A DNA stretch of 32,335 nt. It comes from a virus. A model generated the notes under the pieces. The model saw only the letters and a program-made list of their open reading frames with translations. It had not been told where the DNA came from and ran no database searches. The stretch is from positions 1 to 32,335 of IMG/VR virus record IMGVR_UViG_3300021093_000236; one strand, given 5' to 3'. Below are positions 1 through 7,481 of this stretch, piece after piece (the first letter of the stretch is position 1; every line of letters starts with the position of its first letter). Both the position numbers and the translations under genes were made by a program.

Positions 1-720
1 GACGACGGCAAGTGGGTCGACGTGTGGCTGTCGTCCTCGCCGCCGCGCGCGGCGAAGGTCGAAGTCGTGCGCCGCGACTTCGTCGAGCCGCTCGTCGGCA
101 TCGCGCTCTGGTCGGAGTATTGCCAGACGAAGCGCGACGGCTCGCCGATGGGCCTCTGGGGCAAGCTCCCGTCGGTGATGATCGCGAAGTGCGCCGAGTC
201 AATCGCGCTGCGGCGAGCGTTCCCGCAGGAACTCTCTGGCCTCTACACGAGCGACGAGATGGCGCAGGCCGACGGCGAGCGCACGGCGCACGCACCGACG
301 CCCGCGCCGCTTGCGATGCGCGACGTGAACCCCGACAGGTTCATGCCGCTTGTCGATGGAGAGCCGGAGCCGCCGCCGTCAACGACGCGCACGGCGACGG
401 TCATCCCGCCGCCCCGCGCCCCGGAGCCGGAGCCGATCTCGACGCTCGCCGAGGTCGCCGCCAACGGAGCGCCGGAGTTCGCGACGCCGACCGAGGACTT
501 CGCCTTGCTGCGCGCCGCGCTCGTCGAGATGCGCGCCGCGAACGACGTGCCGTCTATGTCGGCAGTCGTCGCGAAGTGGAAGGGCAAGCTCGTCGACGAC
601 CTCGCCCTGCGGATGTTCGGACGCTCCCGCTACAACGAGCAGCGGAAGGCGAAGCCAGACGCCGGCATGAACGAGAACGAGAAGCGCGCGCTCGCGAAGG
701 CGACGTCGCTGCTCGCGTGA
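1..720 (+). CDS. bet: Bet/RecT-family single-strand annealing protein, 5'-truncated by window edge
   Basis: Single-strand DNA annealing protein of the lambda Bet / RecT type, used in phage recombination and replication. The frame is open from base 1, so the true start lies upstream and 239 residues are visible. The diagnostic block is present: [20 protein letters not shown] followed by [11 protein letters not shown], which is the family signature near the end of the core domain. After it comes a Pro/Ala-rich linker (about residues 90-150) and a short helical, charged C-terminus. No exonuclease partner is visible in the window; it may lie upstream. SSB follows about 115 bases downstream, which fits a recombination/replication module. 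Function is inferred from the motif, not tested. The internal GTG at base 22 is not a likely start because homology-like sequence runs straight through it. Confidence 0.9.
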   Translation, partial: DDGKWVDVWLSSSPPRAAKVEVVRRDFVEPLVGIALWSEYCQTKRDGSPMGLWGKLPSVMIAKCAESIALRRAFPQELSGLYTSDEMAQADGERTAHAPTPAPLAMRDVNPDRFMPLVDGEPEPPPSTTRTATVIPPPRAPEPEPISTLAEVAANGAPEFATPTEDFALLRAALVEMRAANDVPSMSAVVAKWKGKLVDDLALRMFGRSRYNEQRKAKPDAGMNENEKRALAKATSLLA

Positions 721-725
721 AACGT

Positions 726-761
726 GAGGCCCGCTCGGTCAGGGGAAACCGGGCGGGCCTC
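726..761 (+). terminator. Strong stem-loop between bet and ssb
   Basis: A 14-bp stem (726-739 with 748-761, one G:U pair) closes an 8-base loop directly after the bet stop codon. It lacks a good T-tract afterwards (CTTGACGC), so it may be a leaky terminator, attenuator or mRNA-stabilising hairpin rather than a full stop. It would set the ratio of annealase to SSB transcripts. Confidence 0.6.
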
Positions 762-836
762 TTGACGCACAAGACGACAACGAGTGCGACGGCGCGAACG
801 TAGCGTCGTCGCCGAGAAACACAAGGAGAGAGAGAC

Positions 837-1250
837 ATGGCTGGACTGAACAAGGTGATGGTGATCGGCAACCTCGGCAAAGACCCGGAGTTGAAGAGCA
901 ACGGCAAGGGCTCGTGGTGCGACCTGAACGTCGCCGTCAACGAGCGCCGCAAGGTCGGCGAGACGTGGGAGGACAAGGTCGAGTGGGTGTCCGTCCGCGT
1001 GCTCGGTCGCGCGGCGGAGAACTGCGGCAAGTACCTGAAGAAGGGACGCAGCGTCTATTGCGAGGGTCGCCTTGAAACGTCGTCGTGGACTGACGAGAAG
1101 ACGAAGGAGAAGAAGTACATGACGCGCGTCGTGTGCTTCGACGTCCAGTTCCTCGCCGACGGCAAGGGCAACGGCGGCGGCGGCGGTGACGCACCGTCGA
1201 GCGCACCTGCTCCGGCGGCGCAGGCCGACGACGACGATCTGCCCTTCTGA
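837..1250 (+). CDS. ssb: Single-stranded DNA-binding protein
   Basis: Binds and protects single-stranded DNA during phage replication and recombination. The 137-residue protein has a bacterial SSB-type OB fold from residue 5 (NKVMVIGNLGKDPEL) through about residue 108, with the usual strand pattern (KVEWVSVRVLGRAAENCGKY, then KGRSVYCEGRLETSSW). A Gly/Ala-rich linker leads to the acidic tip DDDDLPF, the classic partner-docking tail. The start is set by AAGGAG at 823-828, eight bases before ATG. Length is short of the roughly 170-180 residues of cellular SSBs but normal for phages. It sits between the annealase and a helicase gene, as expected. Confidence 0.96.
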   Translation: MAGLNKVMVIGNLGKDPELKSNGKGSWCDLNVAVNERRKVGETWEDKVEWVSVRVLGRAAENCGKYLKKGRSVYCEGRLETSSWTDEKTKEKKYMTRVVCFDVQFLADGKGNGGGGGDAPSSAPAPAAQADDDDLPF

Positions 1251-1270
1251 ACAACAACGACGAGGACGCG

Positions 1271-1954
1271 ATGCCCTGCACTCTTTTCTTCGGCGAGGAG
1301 CGCCGGGCGCGCGTCCTCGTCACTCTCGAAGACGGAACGACGCTGAAGCTCGAAGGCGTCGTCGCCGTCGACGTGCTCGACGAAGGCGAGCGTCGACGAA
1401 CGACGATCGCTCCGGTGAAGCAGAACAAGAAAGCCGCACGCACCTACGGCAGCGAAGCGGCGGTGACGGACGACGAGGCGAAGGAACTCCTGCGCGGCTC
1501 CTTCGACGGACGCTCTCTCGGGCGCGACGAGCGCGAGCGACTGATGCACGTCCTGACCCATCTCCGGCGGCGGTGCTTCAAGGCATCGGCAGCGGTGTGG
1601 GTCGTCGGCGACATCTCGATCATCGGCTCCGCGCTGACCGCTGGCGTGAAGCCAAGCGATCTCGGCAAGGCGATCGTCGCCGCTGCGCGTGACGCGTGGT
1701 GGAAGTCGCGCGGCGATCTGTCCTTTCAGACGCTGGTGAAGCACGTCGGCTCGCTGGCCGCACGGTACGAGCAGACGAAGGACGGCAAGCACGCGCTCGT
1801 CGCGATGCTCGTCGACGTCGGGCGCATCGACCCGATCGCGCGCGCGCAGATCGAGGAGCGGCTGTCGACGATGACCGACGCCGAGGCAACGGAACTCGTC
1901 GCAACGTGGCGACGAAAGATCGAACTCACGAACAGGGAGAAGACCGATGGATGA
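1271..1954 (+). CDS. Unknown early protein upstream of replicative helicase
   Basis: 227 residues; I do not recognise the family. The N-terminus (residues 1-45) looks like a small beta-rich segment (TLEDGTTLKLEGVVAVDV). The rest is mostly helical and charged, with a central DDEAKELLRG / RDERERLMHVLTHLRRR region and a C-terminal helical part (FQTLVKHVGSLAARYEQ). It begins 20 bases after ssb with GAGGA just upstream and overlaps the helicase start by 8 bases, so the two are probably translationally coupled. By position it could be a replisome organiser or helicase loader, but no motif proves this and it has no Walker A box. Confidence 0.75.
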   Translation: MPCTLFFGEERRARVLVTLEDGTTLKLEGVVAVDVLDEGERRRTTIAPVKQNKKAARTYGSEAAVTDDEAKELLRGSFDGRSLGRDERERLMHVLTHLRRRCFKASAAVWVVGDISIIGSALTAGVKPSDLGKAIVAAARDAWWKSRGDLSFQTLVKHVGSLAARYEQTKDGKHALVAMLVDVGRIDPIARAQIEERLSTMTDAEATELVATWRRKIELTNREKTDG

Positions 1955-3311
1955 CAACGACAAGCTGGAGTCGATGCTGCTCGCGGAGCGCGTGATCGGG
2001 TGCGCGATGCGCGACGTGGCGATGCTGGAGCGGCTCGTCCGCGCCGGCGTCTCGGCGCACGAGTTCGAGAACGAGAAGCACCGCGCGCTCTGGACGGCGG
2101 CGCTTGCCTGCTTCGAGCGGTACGGCGCGGCCGACAGCGCGATCGTCGCTGACCACCTGCAACGCTCGTCGGGATGGAAGGCCGACGACGCGAAGACGTG
2201 GATCGGCGAGGCGATGCGCTCGTCGTGGGCGAGCGTCGACGACGAGACGCTCGGCGCGTACGCCGACCGCCTCCGTCACGGCGCGGCGATGCGTCGGATG
2301 CGGAAGCTCGCGGAGCGCATCGAACGCCTCGCGGGCGACGGCGAGGAAGCCCCGGCGATCGCCGCCGAGGTCGAGGTCGAGCTTCAGTCGATCGTCGCCG
2401 GGTCTGCCCCGCGTCGAGCGCACGACGCAGAGAGCCTCGCACGCGAGTACGCAACGGAGCTTTCCCGCGACGAGGAAGTCGTCGAGCGGATCGCGACCGG
2501 CCTCGGCGTCGTCGATCAAGCGATGCGCGGCGGTGCCCGACGAGGCGCGGTGCTGCTCGTCGGTGCCGACACCGGCGTCGGCAAGACGACGTTCGGCACG
2601 CACATCGCTCTGACGATGGCGCGCGCCGGAGTACCGCTCGTGTTCTTCACCTTCGAGACGAAAGCCGCGCGCATCTTCTCCGGCCTCGTCGAGATGCACG
2701 CGCGACGACGAACGGAGCGCAGCAACCGCGCCGCCGTCTCCGCGCTCCTGCACTCGGCAAACGAGGTCAGCGGCTTGCCGGTGTGGGTCGACGACAGCGA
2801 GTCGATGACCGTCGAGGAACTCGCCTCCAAGGTTCACGGGCACGTCAAGCGGAACGGCGTGCGCGTCGTGTTCGTCGACTACGTTCAGGACCTCGAACGC
2901 TCGACGCGGCACGCGCGCGACGACCTGAACTTCGCGCACATCTCGAAGGTGCTCCGACGGATGGCCGCTCGGTACAACGTCCTCGTCGTCGGCTTCGCGC
3001 AGCTTGCCGACACCCGAGAGGCGCAGCTGAAGGCGAAGAACTACGCCGGACCAACCGAGGCGGACATCGCGTACACGCGGCAGTTCGCGAAGGACGCCTC
3101 GTACATCGTGCTCCTCGACCGCATGAAGCTCGCCGACGATCCGTCGCTGCGGAACCTGACGCGCGTGCGCCTCGTAAAGAACCGCGCGGAGTCGACGCTG
3201 ACGACGGGGTGGATGCGCTACGAACCGACGACGACGACGCTGTCGCCGGCCGACGAGCGCGGTCGTGACAACGTGTCGGTGACGGTCGACGACGACCCGT
3301 TCGGGGTGTGA
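1947..3311 (+). CDS. dnaB: DnaB-like replicative DNA helicase
   Basis: Hexameric RecA-fold replicative helicase. The 454-residue protein matches the DnaB family length. The N-terminal helical domain (about 1-115, opening LLAERVIGCAM and LWTAALACF) is followed by a linker and the ATPase domain from about residue 180. Walker A is GADTGVGKTT (206-215). The FETK motif at 236-239 corresponds to the FSLEM-type glutamate position. Walker B is VVFVDYVQDL (307-316), then the motif VVGFAQL (347-353) and a basic VRLVKNR near 408-414. The C-terminus is acidic (VTVDDDPFGV). GGAG eight bases upstream supports ATG 1947. It lies in the early operon with SSB and an annealase and is probably the phage's own replication helicase. 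Confidence 0.95.
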   Translation: MDDNDKLESMLLAERVIGCAMRDVAMLERLVRAGVSAHEFENEKHRALWTAALACFERYGAADSAIVADHLQRSSGWKADDAKTWIGEAMRSSWASVDDETLGAYADRLRHGAAMRRMRKLAERIERLAGDGEEAPAIAAEVEVELQSIVAGSAPRRAHDAESLAREYATELSRDEEVVERIATGLGVVDQAMRGGARRGAVLLVGADTGVGKTTFGTHIALTMARAGVPLVFFTFETKAARIFSGLVEMHARRRTERSNRAAVSALLHSANEVSGLPVWVDDSESMTVEELASKVHGHVKRNGVRVVFVDYVQDLERSTRHARDDLNFAHISKVLRRMAARYNVLVVGFAQLADTREAQLKAKNYAGPTEADIAYTRQFAKDASYIVLLDRMKLADDPSLRNLTRVRLVKNRAESTLTTGWMRYEPTTTTLSPADERGRDNVSVTVDDDPFGV

Positions 3312-3394
3312 CGTGGGTTTAGAAGCGACGATGGCGATTGACTCTGTAGGAACAACGCCCGCGAAGAAAGAGCACGGGCACTGCGAGGCACGAC

Positions 3395-3757
3395 GTGGAC
3401 ACCGACGAAAGACGACGACTGACCGAGGAGTGCCGCGCGATCATCGAAGCGCGCGTGCGAGAGCCGGGCGAGGACGACGATCTCGACGACGAGAACCTGA
3501 TGCCGCTCGGCAGGGCGCTTGCCGCGATCCGTCTCGGCCTCGCGCCGCGCGTCGAGATCGATCCACCGACACGCGCGCCGCCGGAATGGCTGACGACGTG
3601 CCTCGACGGAACCGCCGCGCTGCTCGACGGAGCGCGCGAACGATACCGCGCCGCTCCGTGGGCGGCGACGGAAGACGACATCGAGTGGGGACGCCTGCTC
3701 GCACAACACGTCGACGAGCTTCGCGCGTTGCTCGACGACTACGAGGAGGGACGATGA
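3395..3757 (+). CDS. Small acidic early protein, unknown function
   Basis: 120 residues, acidic and helical, with no recognised domain. Visible features are an N-terminal charged helix (ERRRLTEECRAIIEARV), an acidic stretch (GEDDDLDDENL, residues 25-35) and a C-terminal helix. The start is a GTG with a weak GAGG six bases upstream. The gene follows an 83-base gap after the helicase. Its TGA overlaps the next ATG (ATGA), so it belongs to the same translational unit. It could be a host-takeover or replication accessory protein; nothing in the sequence decides. Confidence 0.7.
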   Translation: MDTDERRRLTEECRAIIEARVREPGEDDDLDDENLMPLGRALAAIRLGLAPRVEIDPPTRAPPEWLTTCLDGTAALLDGARERYRAAPWAATEDDIEWGRLLAQHVDELRALLDDYEEGR

Positions 3758-4239
3758 TGCAAGAGGACTTGTTCGCAAGGATTCCAACCGTTCACGAGAA
3801 GGTGCACGCCCGCGTCAACGAGGCGCGGACGATCGCGACCGAGGAGCAGACGCAGGTGCTGAACGCGCTCGTGCTCGCGCACGGCAAACTGACGCAGCGC
3901 GATCTCGTCGATGCCTGCCCCGGTTTCGGTGCTCACCGTCGCGAGGTCGACGCCGGAGTCGCTTCGCCCGTGTCAATGGAGACGACGCTGCGTCGCGTGA
4001 GGCAGATCGTGCGCGATCTTCGTGTCGAGCTTCGCGTGCCGATCCTCTCCGACCCGTCCGGCTACTGGCTCCCGCGCACCGACGACGAGGTTGCCGAGTA
4101 CGTCGATCGCGTCGAGAAGCAGGCGAGGGCGACGGCGCGCGCGTGGTTCGAGACGCTGCGCTCGCTCGACGGATTCCTGAACGACGGGCGACAGCGTGCG
4201 CTGTTCGACGTCGTCGCCGCGCTCGGGGGTGAGCCGTGA
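3754..4239 (+). CDS. Winged-helix-like phage protein
   Basis: 161 residues. The arrangement LTQRDLVDACPGF ... TTLRRVRQIVRDLRVELRVPILSDPSGYWLP resembles winged-helix domains found in phage replication and regulatory modules: a helix-turn-helix followed by a wing ending in GYWLP (about residues 48-109). A helical C-terminus follows (DEVAEYVDRVEKQARATARAW). The first of two adjacent ATGs (3754) overlaps the previous stop codon and has GAGGAGGG just upstream. A longer reading frame back to 3313 exists but lies over the preceding gene and has no start signal. Probably a DNA-binding protein; target unknown. Confidence 0.8.
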   Translation: MMQEDLFARIPTVHEKVHARVNEARTIATEEQTQVLNALVLAHGKLTQRDLVDACPGFGAHRREVDAGVASPVSMETTLRRVRQIVRDLRVELRVPILSDPSGYWLPRTDDEVAEYVDRVEKQARATARAWFETLRSLDGFLNDGRQRALFDVVAALGGEP

Positions 4240-4868
4240 CTTTTCTCGCCGTGATGGACCCGCCGTGGGATCGAGAACGTGGCGGCGGAGGACGTGGCGC
4301 GGAGAACCACTACCCGCTCGCAGGACCGAAGGAGATCGCGCGCGCCGTCAAGGACAGCGGCGCATGGGTCGACGTTGGCCCGGCGCTCGTGTGGGTGTGG
4401 ACAACGTCGGCGGCGATGATGCGCGGGGACTTCGCCGCGCTCGTCGACGGCCTCGGCGTTCGTTCGTGCGCCGGCTTCGTATGGGCGAAGGTCGACGTCG
4501 TCGACGCCTACCGCGAGAAGACGCCGTGGTCGGCGAGCGAGCCGCTGTTCTCCGCGCCGGCGAAGCCCGGCCTCGGTCAGTGGACACGCTGCGAACACGA
4601 ACATCTGATCGTGTGCCGACGAGGCGACGTGTCGGTGCCGCCGCCGGTGCGCCGTCAGCGGTCGATGATCTACGCGCCGCGCGGTCCGCACTCGCGCAAG
4701 CCCGACGCGGCGTGGTCGATCATCGAGGAGACGTCGGCGCATCTTGCAACGACGGGCATCGAGTTCTTTGCGCGAGAGCGTCGACGTTCGAGCCTGATCA
4801 AGTGGAGCGCGTGGGGCAGGGTCGACGGCGAGTCGATGCCGGTGCGCCACGCAACGGAGGAAGCGTGA
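4236..4868 (+). CDS. MT-A70 family DNA N6-adenine methyltransferase
   Basis: Predicted S-adenosylmethionine-dependent adenine-N6 methyltransferase. The catalytic tetrad is DPPW (residues 8-11), close to the N-terminus as in other short phage MT-A70 proteins. Supporting family blocks are LVWVWTTSAAM (51-61), GLGQWTRCEHEHLIVCRRG (112-130), HSRKPDAAW (152-160) and IEFFARERR (175-183) before a WSAWG segment. The GTG start overlaps the upstream stop (GTGA) and has GGGGGTGAG as ribosome site. It may protect phage DNA from host restriction or regulate expression. No cognate restriction enzyme is present, so it is an orphan enzyme here. Recognition sequence is unknown. Confidence 0.92.
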   Translation: MTFLAVMDPPWDRERGGGGRGAENHYPLAGPKEIARAVKDSGAWVDVGPALVWVWTTSAAMMRGDFAALVDGLGVRSCAGFVWAKVDVVDAYREKTPWSASEPLFSAPAKPGLGQWTRCEHEHLIVCRRGDVSVPPPVRRQRSMIYAPRGPHSRKPDAAWSIIEETSAHLATTGIEFFARERRRSSLIKWSAWGRVDGESMPVRHATEEA

Positions 4869-5071
4869 CGACAGACGACGCGCTCGACGAGGCGAGCGAA
4901 CTGCGCCGACTCCTCGTCGGGCAGATCAAGAGGAACGATGAACTCGCGAGAGAGAACGCGACGCTGCGATCGATGATCGCCGCAACCGTGTTCGATCTCG
5001 ACAAGACGGGGCGCGTTGCCTCGTCGACGGAGAACGCGCTGCGAGTCGCGGCGCAGAAGGAGGATAAGTGA
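4865..5071 (+). CDS. Small coiled-coil protein (68 aa)
   Basis: 68 residues, starting at GTG 4865 inside a GTGA overlap with the methyltransferase stop, with GGAGG as ribosome site. The predicted protein opens MTTDDALDEASELRRLLVGQ and continues with NDELARENATLRSMIAAT, a leucine/asparagine heptad pattern typical of a short coiled coil. It ends KEDK, overlapping the next GTG by four bases. Function unknown. The conserved junction style and ribosome site make it more likely real than chance. Confidence 0.72.
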   Translation: MTTDDALDEASELRRLLVGQIKRNDELARENATLRSMIAATVFDLDKTGRVASSTENALRVAAQKEDK

Positions 5072-5388
5072 GTTACTGGACCGAGAGGATCAAGAAGAAA
5101 CTCGACGAGGTCGACGCTGCTGTTATGGAGGTGCGCGCGTCGATCAACGACACGATCGCCGGGGCGGAGGGCGAGGCGACGCACTGGTCGACGGAGGCCG
5201 CGCGTCTGCGTGCCGACAACGAGAAGCTCCGCGCGCGCATCGCGTCGCTGCTCGACGTGCTCCGCGCCGCGCGACCGGAGATCGAGGTCGACGTTGCGAC
5301 CGCGCGCGAGGAGGGTCGCGCGTTCCACGCGAAGCAGATCGGAGACGTCCTTACGCGCATCGACGACGCGCTTCGAGGTGAGTCGTGA
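5068..5388 (+). CDS. Small coiled-coil protein (106 aa)
   Basis: 106 residues, almost entirely helical. Heptad-like stretches include WTERIKKKLDEVDAAVMEV and STEAARLRADNEKLRARIASL. GTG 5068 lies in a GTGA overlap and is preceded by AAGGAGG. It may pair with the preceding 68-residue coiled-coil protein, since the two are adjacent, similar in character and coupled; that is inference. No enzymatic motif is visible. Confidence 0.75.
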   Translation: MSYWTERIKKKLDEVDAAVMEVRASINDTIAGAEGEATHWSTEAARLRADNEKLRARIASLLDVLRAARPEIEVDVATAREEGRAFHAKQIGDVLTRIDDALRGES

Positions 5389-5984
5389 GACAGTCCATCG
5401 ATCTCCCGGCGGTGTTCGTCCACGTCGCGCGCAAGCATTACGCGGCGAAGCCGATGGTGCTCGCCGTCGATCCCGGCAGGAAGTGCGGCGTCGCCGTCCT
5501 CGACACGGAGCGAGGAAGGTGCTTCTCGTCGACGTCGTTGCTCGTCGACGTCACGACGTGCATCGCCGATCTGCTCGACGAGGCGCACGCACACTCCGCG
5601 TTCGCCCCGCGTGTCGTCCACGCCTTCGCACGCGAGGCACCCTACTCGACGAGCAACGCGGCGCTCGCCGCCGGGCGCGCGAACGCGGGCGCGCTCTGGT
5701 CCCTCGGCTACGCCGCCGGGTGGGTCGACGCGGCGGCGACGAGATGGATCAGAAGCGCGGCGAAGTGGGACCCGCAGCCGGTGACGTGGCGCAGCGTCAT
5801 CGGCCTGAACTCCGGCGAGCGAAGACGCGACGCGGTGAACGAGCGCGTGCTCGCGTGGGCGGAGGCGACGACGAAGAAGGAACTGCGCTCGAAGCGAGGG
5901 GCGAAGCTGTACGACGAAGCGAATGCGGTCGCGCTTGCCTATGCGACCGCGTCGGTGTTCGATGCCGCACGGAGGACAGAGTGA
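5385..5984 (+). CDS. RuvC-like Holliday junction resolvase
   Basis: RNase H-fold nuclease expected to cut branched recombination or replication intermediates before packaging. The first strand carries the catalytic aspartate in LAVDPGRKCGVAVLD (D29). The second acidic residue is in FAREAPYS (E84). The C-terminal helix has YDEANAVALAYA (D177), where RuvC-type enzymes usually show Asp-x-x-Asp-Ala; here Asn180 replaces the second Asp. At 199 residues it is a little longer than cellular RuvC (about 170), with an N-terminal extension of about 20 residues. GTG 5385 overlaps the upstream stop and has GAGGTGAG upstream. Fits with the annealase at the left edge. Confidence 0.85.
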   Translation: MRQSIDLPAVFVHVARKHYAAKPMVLAVDPGRKCGVAVLDTERGRCFSSTSLLVDVTTCIADLLDEAHAHSAFAPRVVHAFAREAPYSTSNAALAAGRANAGALWSLGYAAGWVDAAATRWIRSAAKWDPQPVTWRSVIGLNSGERRRDAVNERVLAWAEATTKKELRSKRGAKLYDEANAVALAYATASVFDAARRTE

Positions 5985-6322
5985 ATCTCGACGACTACCA
6001 GACGAAGGCGGCGCGCACGGCGAGCCGCGACAACGACCCGCAGATGGCGCTTGCCGTCCTCGGACTCGGCCTCACTGGCGAGGCGGGCGAGGCGGCGGAC
6101 CTGATCAAGAAGCACGTCGGGCACGGACACCCGCTCGACGTCGCGAAGCTGGAGAAGGAACTCGGCGACGTGCTCTGGTACGTCGCGGTCGCGGCGTGGC
6201 AGCTTGGCATCCCGCTCTCGCACGTCGCCGCGAAGAACATCGAGAAGCTCTGGCAACGCTACCCGCAGGGCTTCTCGTCGACGGCATCGATGACGAGAGC
6301 GCACGACACGGAGGGAACATGA
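5981..6322 (+). CDS. MazG-like nucleotide pyrophosphohydrolase
   Basis: All-alpha NTP pyrophosphohydrolase of the MazG/dUTPase-like superfamily, 113 residues. Metal-binding motifs are seen as GLTGEAGEAADLIKK (E34, E37) and LEKELGDVLWYVAVAAWQLG (E60, D63), matching the ExxE ... ExxD pattern. The ending NIEKLWQRYPQGFS is also typical of phage MazG-like proteins. GTG 5981 sits in a GTGA overlap with GGAGG upstream. It could cleanse non-canonical nucleotides or modulate host ppGpp and nucleotide pools; substrate cannot be read from sequence. Confidence 0.9.
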   Translation: MNLDDYQTKAARTASRDNDPQMALAVLGLGLTGEAGEAADLIKKHVGHGHPLDVAKLEKELGDVLWYVAVAAWQLGIPLSHVAAKNIEKLWQRYPQGFSSTASMTRAHDTEGT

Positions 6323-6396
6323 TTCAAACGCGAGCAAGCGTTGACGCGGCCACGCCTGCGTAGGCAACCTTGCCGCTCATCCCACGGAGGCAGGCT

Positions 6397-7008
6397 ATGG
6401 GTTTCAGCATCGTCGGCGCGCCCGCGCGCGTCGTCTCTTTCAGCGGCAAGGAACAAGCGATTCGCAAGGCGAACGAGGAAGGCGCGGCACTCTCGCCGCG
6501 CGTCGTCTCGTTCGTGCTCTCGCTCTCGATGGACGCCGCCGGCCACGAGATCGAACTCGCCGCCCTGTTCCCCGGCATCGACTTCTTGATCCGCGCGATG
6601 GCAGGCGACGAGAACGCCATCGCGCAGGACTGCAAACGACACCGCGCACTCGGCGACGTCACGGTGAAGCTCACCGCCGCCGACGGTAGCGAGGTGCTCT
6701 CCGTCGTCGCGAAGACGAAGGGCAAGCCCGTCGCCCGCATCGCCGCTCGCGGCGAGCGCGTCGAGGTCCCGATCGCAATCGAGTGTTCACTGACCGACGA
6801 CCAGTTCCTCGACGTCGCGCGGCACTACCTCGGAGCCGACGTCGTCGCGTCCGTCGCAACGACACAGCTTGACATCGGCGATGTGGTCGACTCCGTCGCC
6901 GTCTCTTACGACGAGGACGAGGAGCCGATGCAGTCGGCAAAGAAGACCGCGCGCCGCAAAGGCAAGGTCGCCGTCTCGCTTGCTCGCGTCGAGGAAGAGG
7001 CGAACTGA
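6397..7008 (+). CDS. Unknown early protein (203 aa)
   Basis: 203 residues from ATG 6397, chosen because GGAGG ends six bases upstream. The frame is open further upstream (to 6370) without any signal. Visible parts are an N-terminal segment ending in helices (EQAIRKANEEGAALSPRVVS), a middle alpha/beta part, a beta-rich part (VTVKLTAADGSEVLSVVAKT), and a basic, low-complexity C-terminus (AKKTARRKGK) that could bind nucleic acid. It is the first gene of the early set with a 74-base gap before it, and its stop overlaps the next ATG (TGATG). I do not recognise the family. Confidence 0.75.
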   Translation: MGFSIVGAPARVVSFSGKEQAIRKANEEGAALSPRVVSFVLSLSMDAAGHEIELAALFPGIDFLIRAMAGDENAIAQDCKRHRALGDVTVKLTAADGSEVLSVVAKTKGKPVARIAARGERVEVPIAIECSLTDDQFLDVARHYLGADVVASVATTQLDIGDVVDSVAVSYDEDEEPMQSAKKTARRKGKVAVSLARVEEEAN

Positions 7009-7385
7009 TGCCGCGCGCGTCGAGGAAGGCAGTCGCGAAGGCGAAGCCGGAGTCGTCGTTGCAGGACGAGATCGACGCGCTAAAGCTGCGGATGCAGGCG
7101 ATGGAGCAGCGGTTCGACAACATCGGGTCGACGCCGCTGTTCCTCGCCGACGATCAGGCCCTGCTGCGCGACGCGAGGAACGCGGCGGGCTGGTCGATGC
7201 GAGCCGTCGCCGAGGCGCTCGGCGTCTCGTCAAACCTCGTCATGTGGTGGGAGCAAGGCAAGATGCGGATGCCGTCATGGCGCGCGCGTATCGTCGTGCG
7301 GATGTTCCGACGCAGCGGCGCGACTCCTCCGGCGTGGCCGTCGCTCGGCGTCGTCGACGACAACGACGAAGACGCGAGCACCTGA
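7008..7385 (+). CDS. HTH (XRE-like) DNA-binding protein
   Basis: 125 residues. A basic N-terminus and short coiled coil (SLQDEIDALKLRMQAMEQ, 17-34) precede a helix-turn-helix region at about 51-100: LLRDARNAAGWSMRAVAEAL then GVSSNLVMWWEQGKMRMPSW, which has the XRE-type order of helices with the WEQG turn. The acidic C-terminus ends DDNDEDAST. As the last early gene before the convergent terminator, it could be a regulator of early-late switching. No operator sites were identified. Confidence 0.8.
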   Translation: MPRASRKAVAKAKPESSLQDEIDALKLRMQAMEQRFDNIGSTPLFLADDQALLRDARNAAGWSMRAVAEALGVSSNLVMWWEQGKMRMPSWRARIVVRMFRRSGATPPAWPSLGVVDDNDEDAST

Positions 7386-7391
7386 AAAGAA

Positions 7392-7413
7392 ACGACGCCC
7401 TTGCGGGCGTCGT
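7392..7413. terminator. Bidirectional intrinsic terminator between convergent early and late units
   Basis: A perfect 9-bp stem ACGACGCCC / GGGCGTCGT closes a 4-base loop (TTGC). Reading left, the stem is followed by TTTCTTTTC, a good T-tract for the late transcript. Reading right, it is followed by CCCTTGCGCTTCTTTTC, weaker but serviceable for the early transcript. It lies exactly between the last + gene and the last - gene. Confidence 0.85.
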
Positions 7414-7430
7414 CCCTTGCGCTTCTTTTC

Positions 7431-7454
7431 CTGTCGGGAGGGCAGGACCGACAG
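7431..7454. terminator. Second stem-loop in the convergent region
   Basis: A perfect 7-bp inverted repeat CTGTCGG / CCGACAG with a 10-base loop, 17 bases from the main terminator. On the - strand it is followed by GAAAAGAAG rather than T residues, so it is probably a backup hairpin or a 3'-end stabiliser. Confidence 0.45.
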
Positions 7455-7481
7455 AACCGTTTGCGCGACGCCGTCGAAGTG

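Noticed and set aside
762-790. TTGACG resembling a -35 box before ssb
   Set aside because: No acceptable -10 box at 16-18 bases distance; the bases there are TGCGAC.
3313-3753. Upstream extension of the winged-helix gene to 3313
   Set aside because: It runs over the 120-residue gene in another frame, is Arg-rich nonsense, and the ATG at 3754 has a strong ribosome site.
6319-6363. 14-codon frame starting in an ATGA overlap after the MazG-like gene
   Set aside because: Too short, no ribosome site of its own and no features; treated as part of the gap before the next gene.
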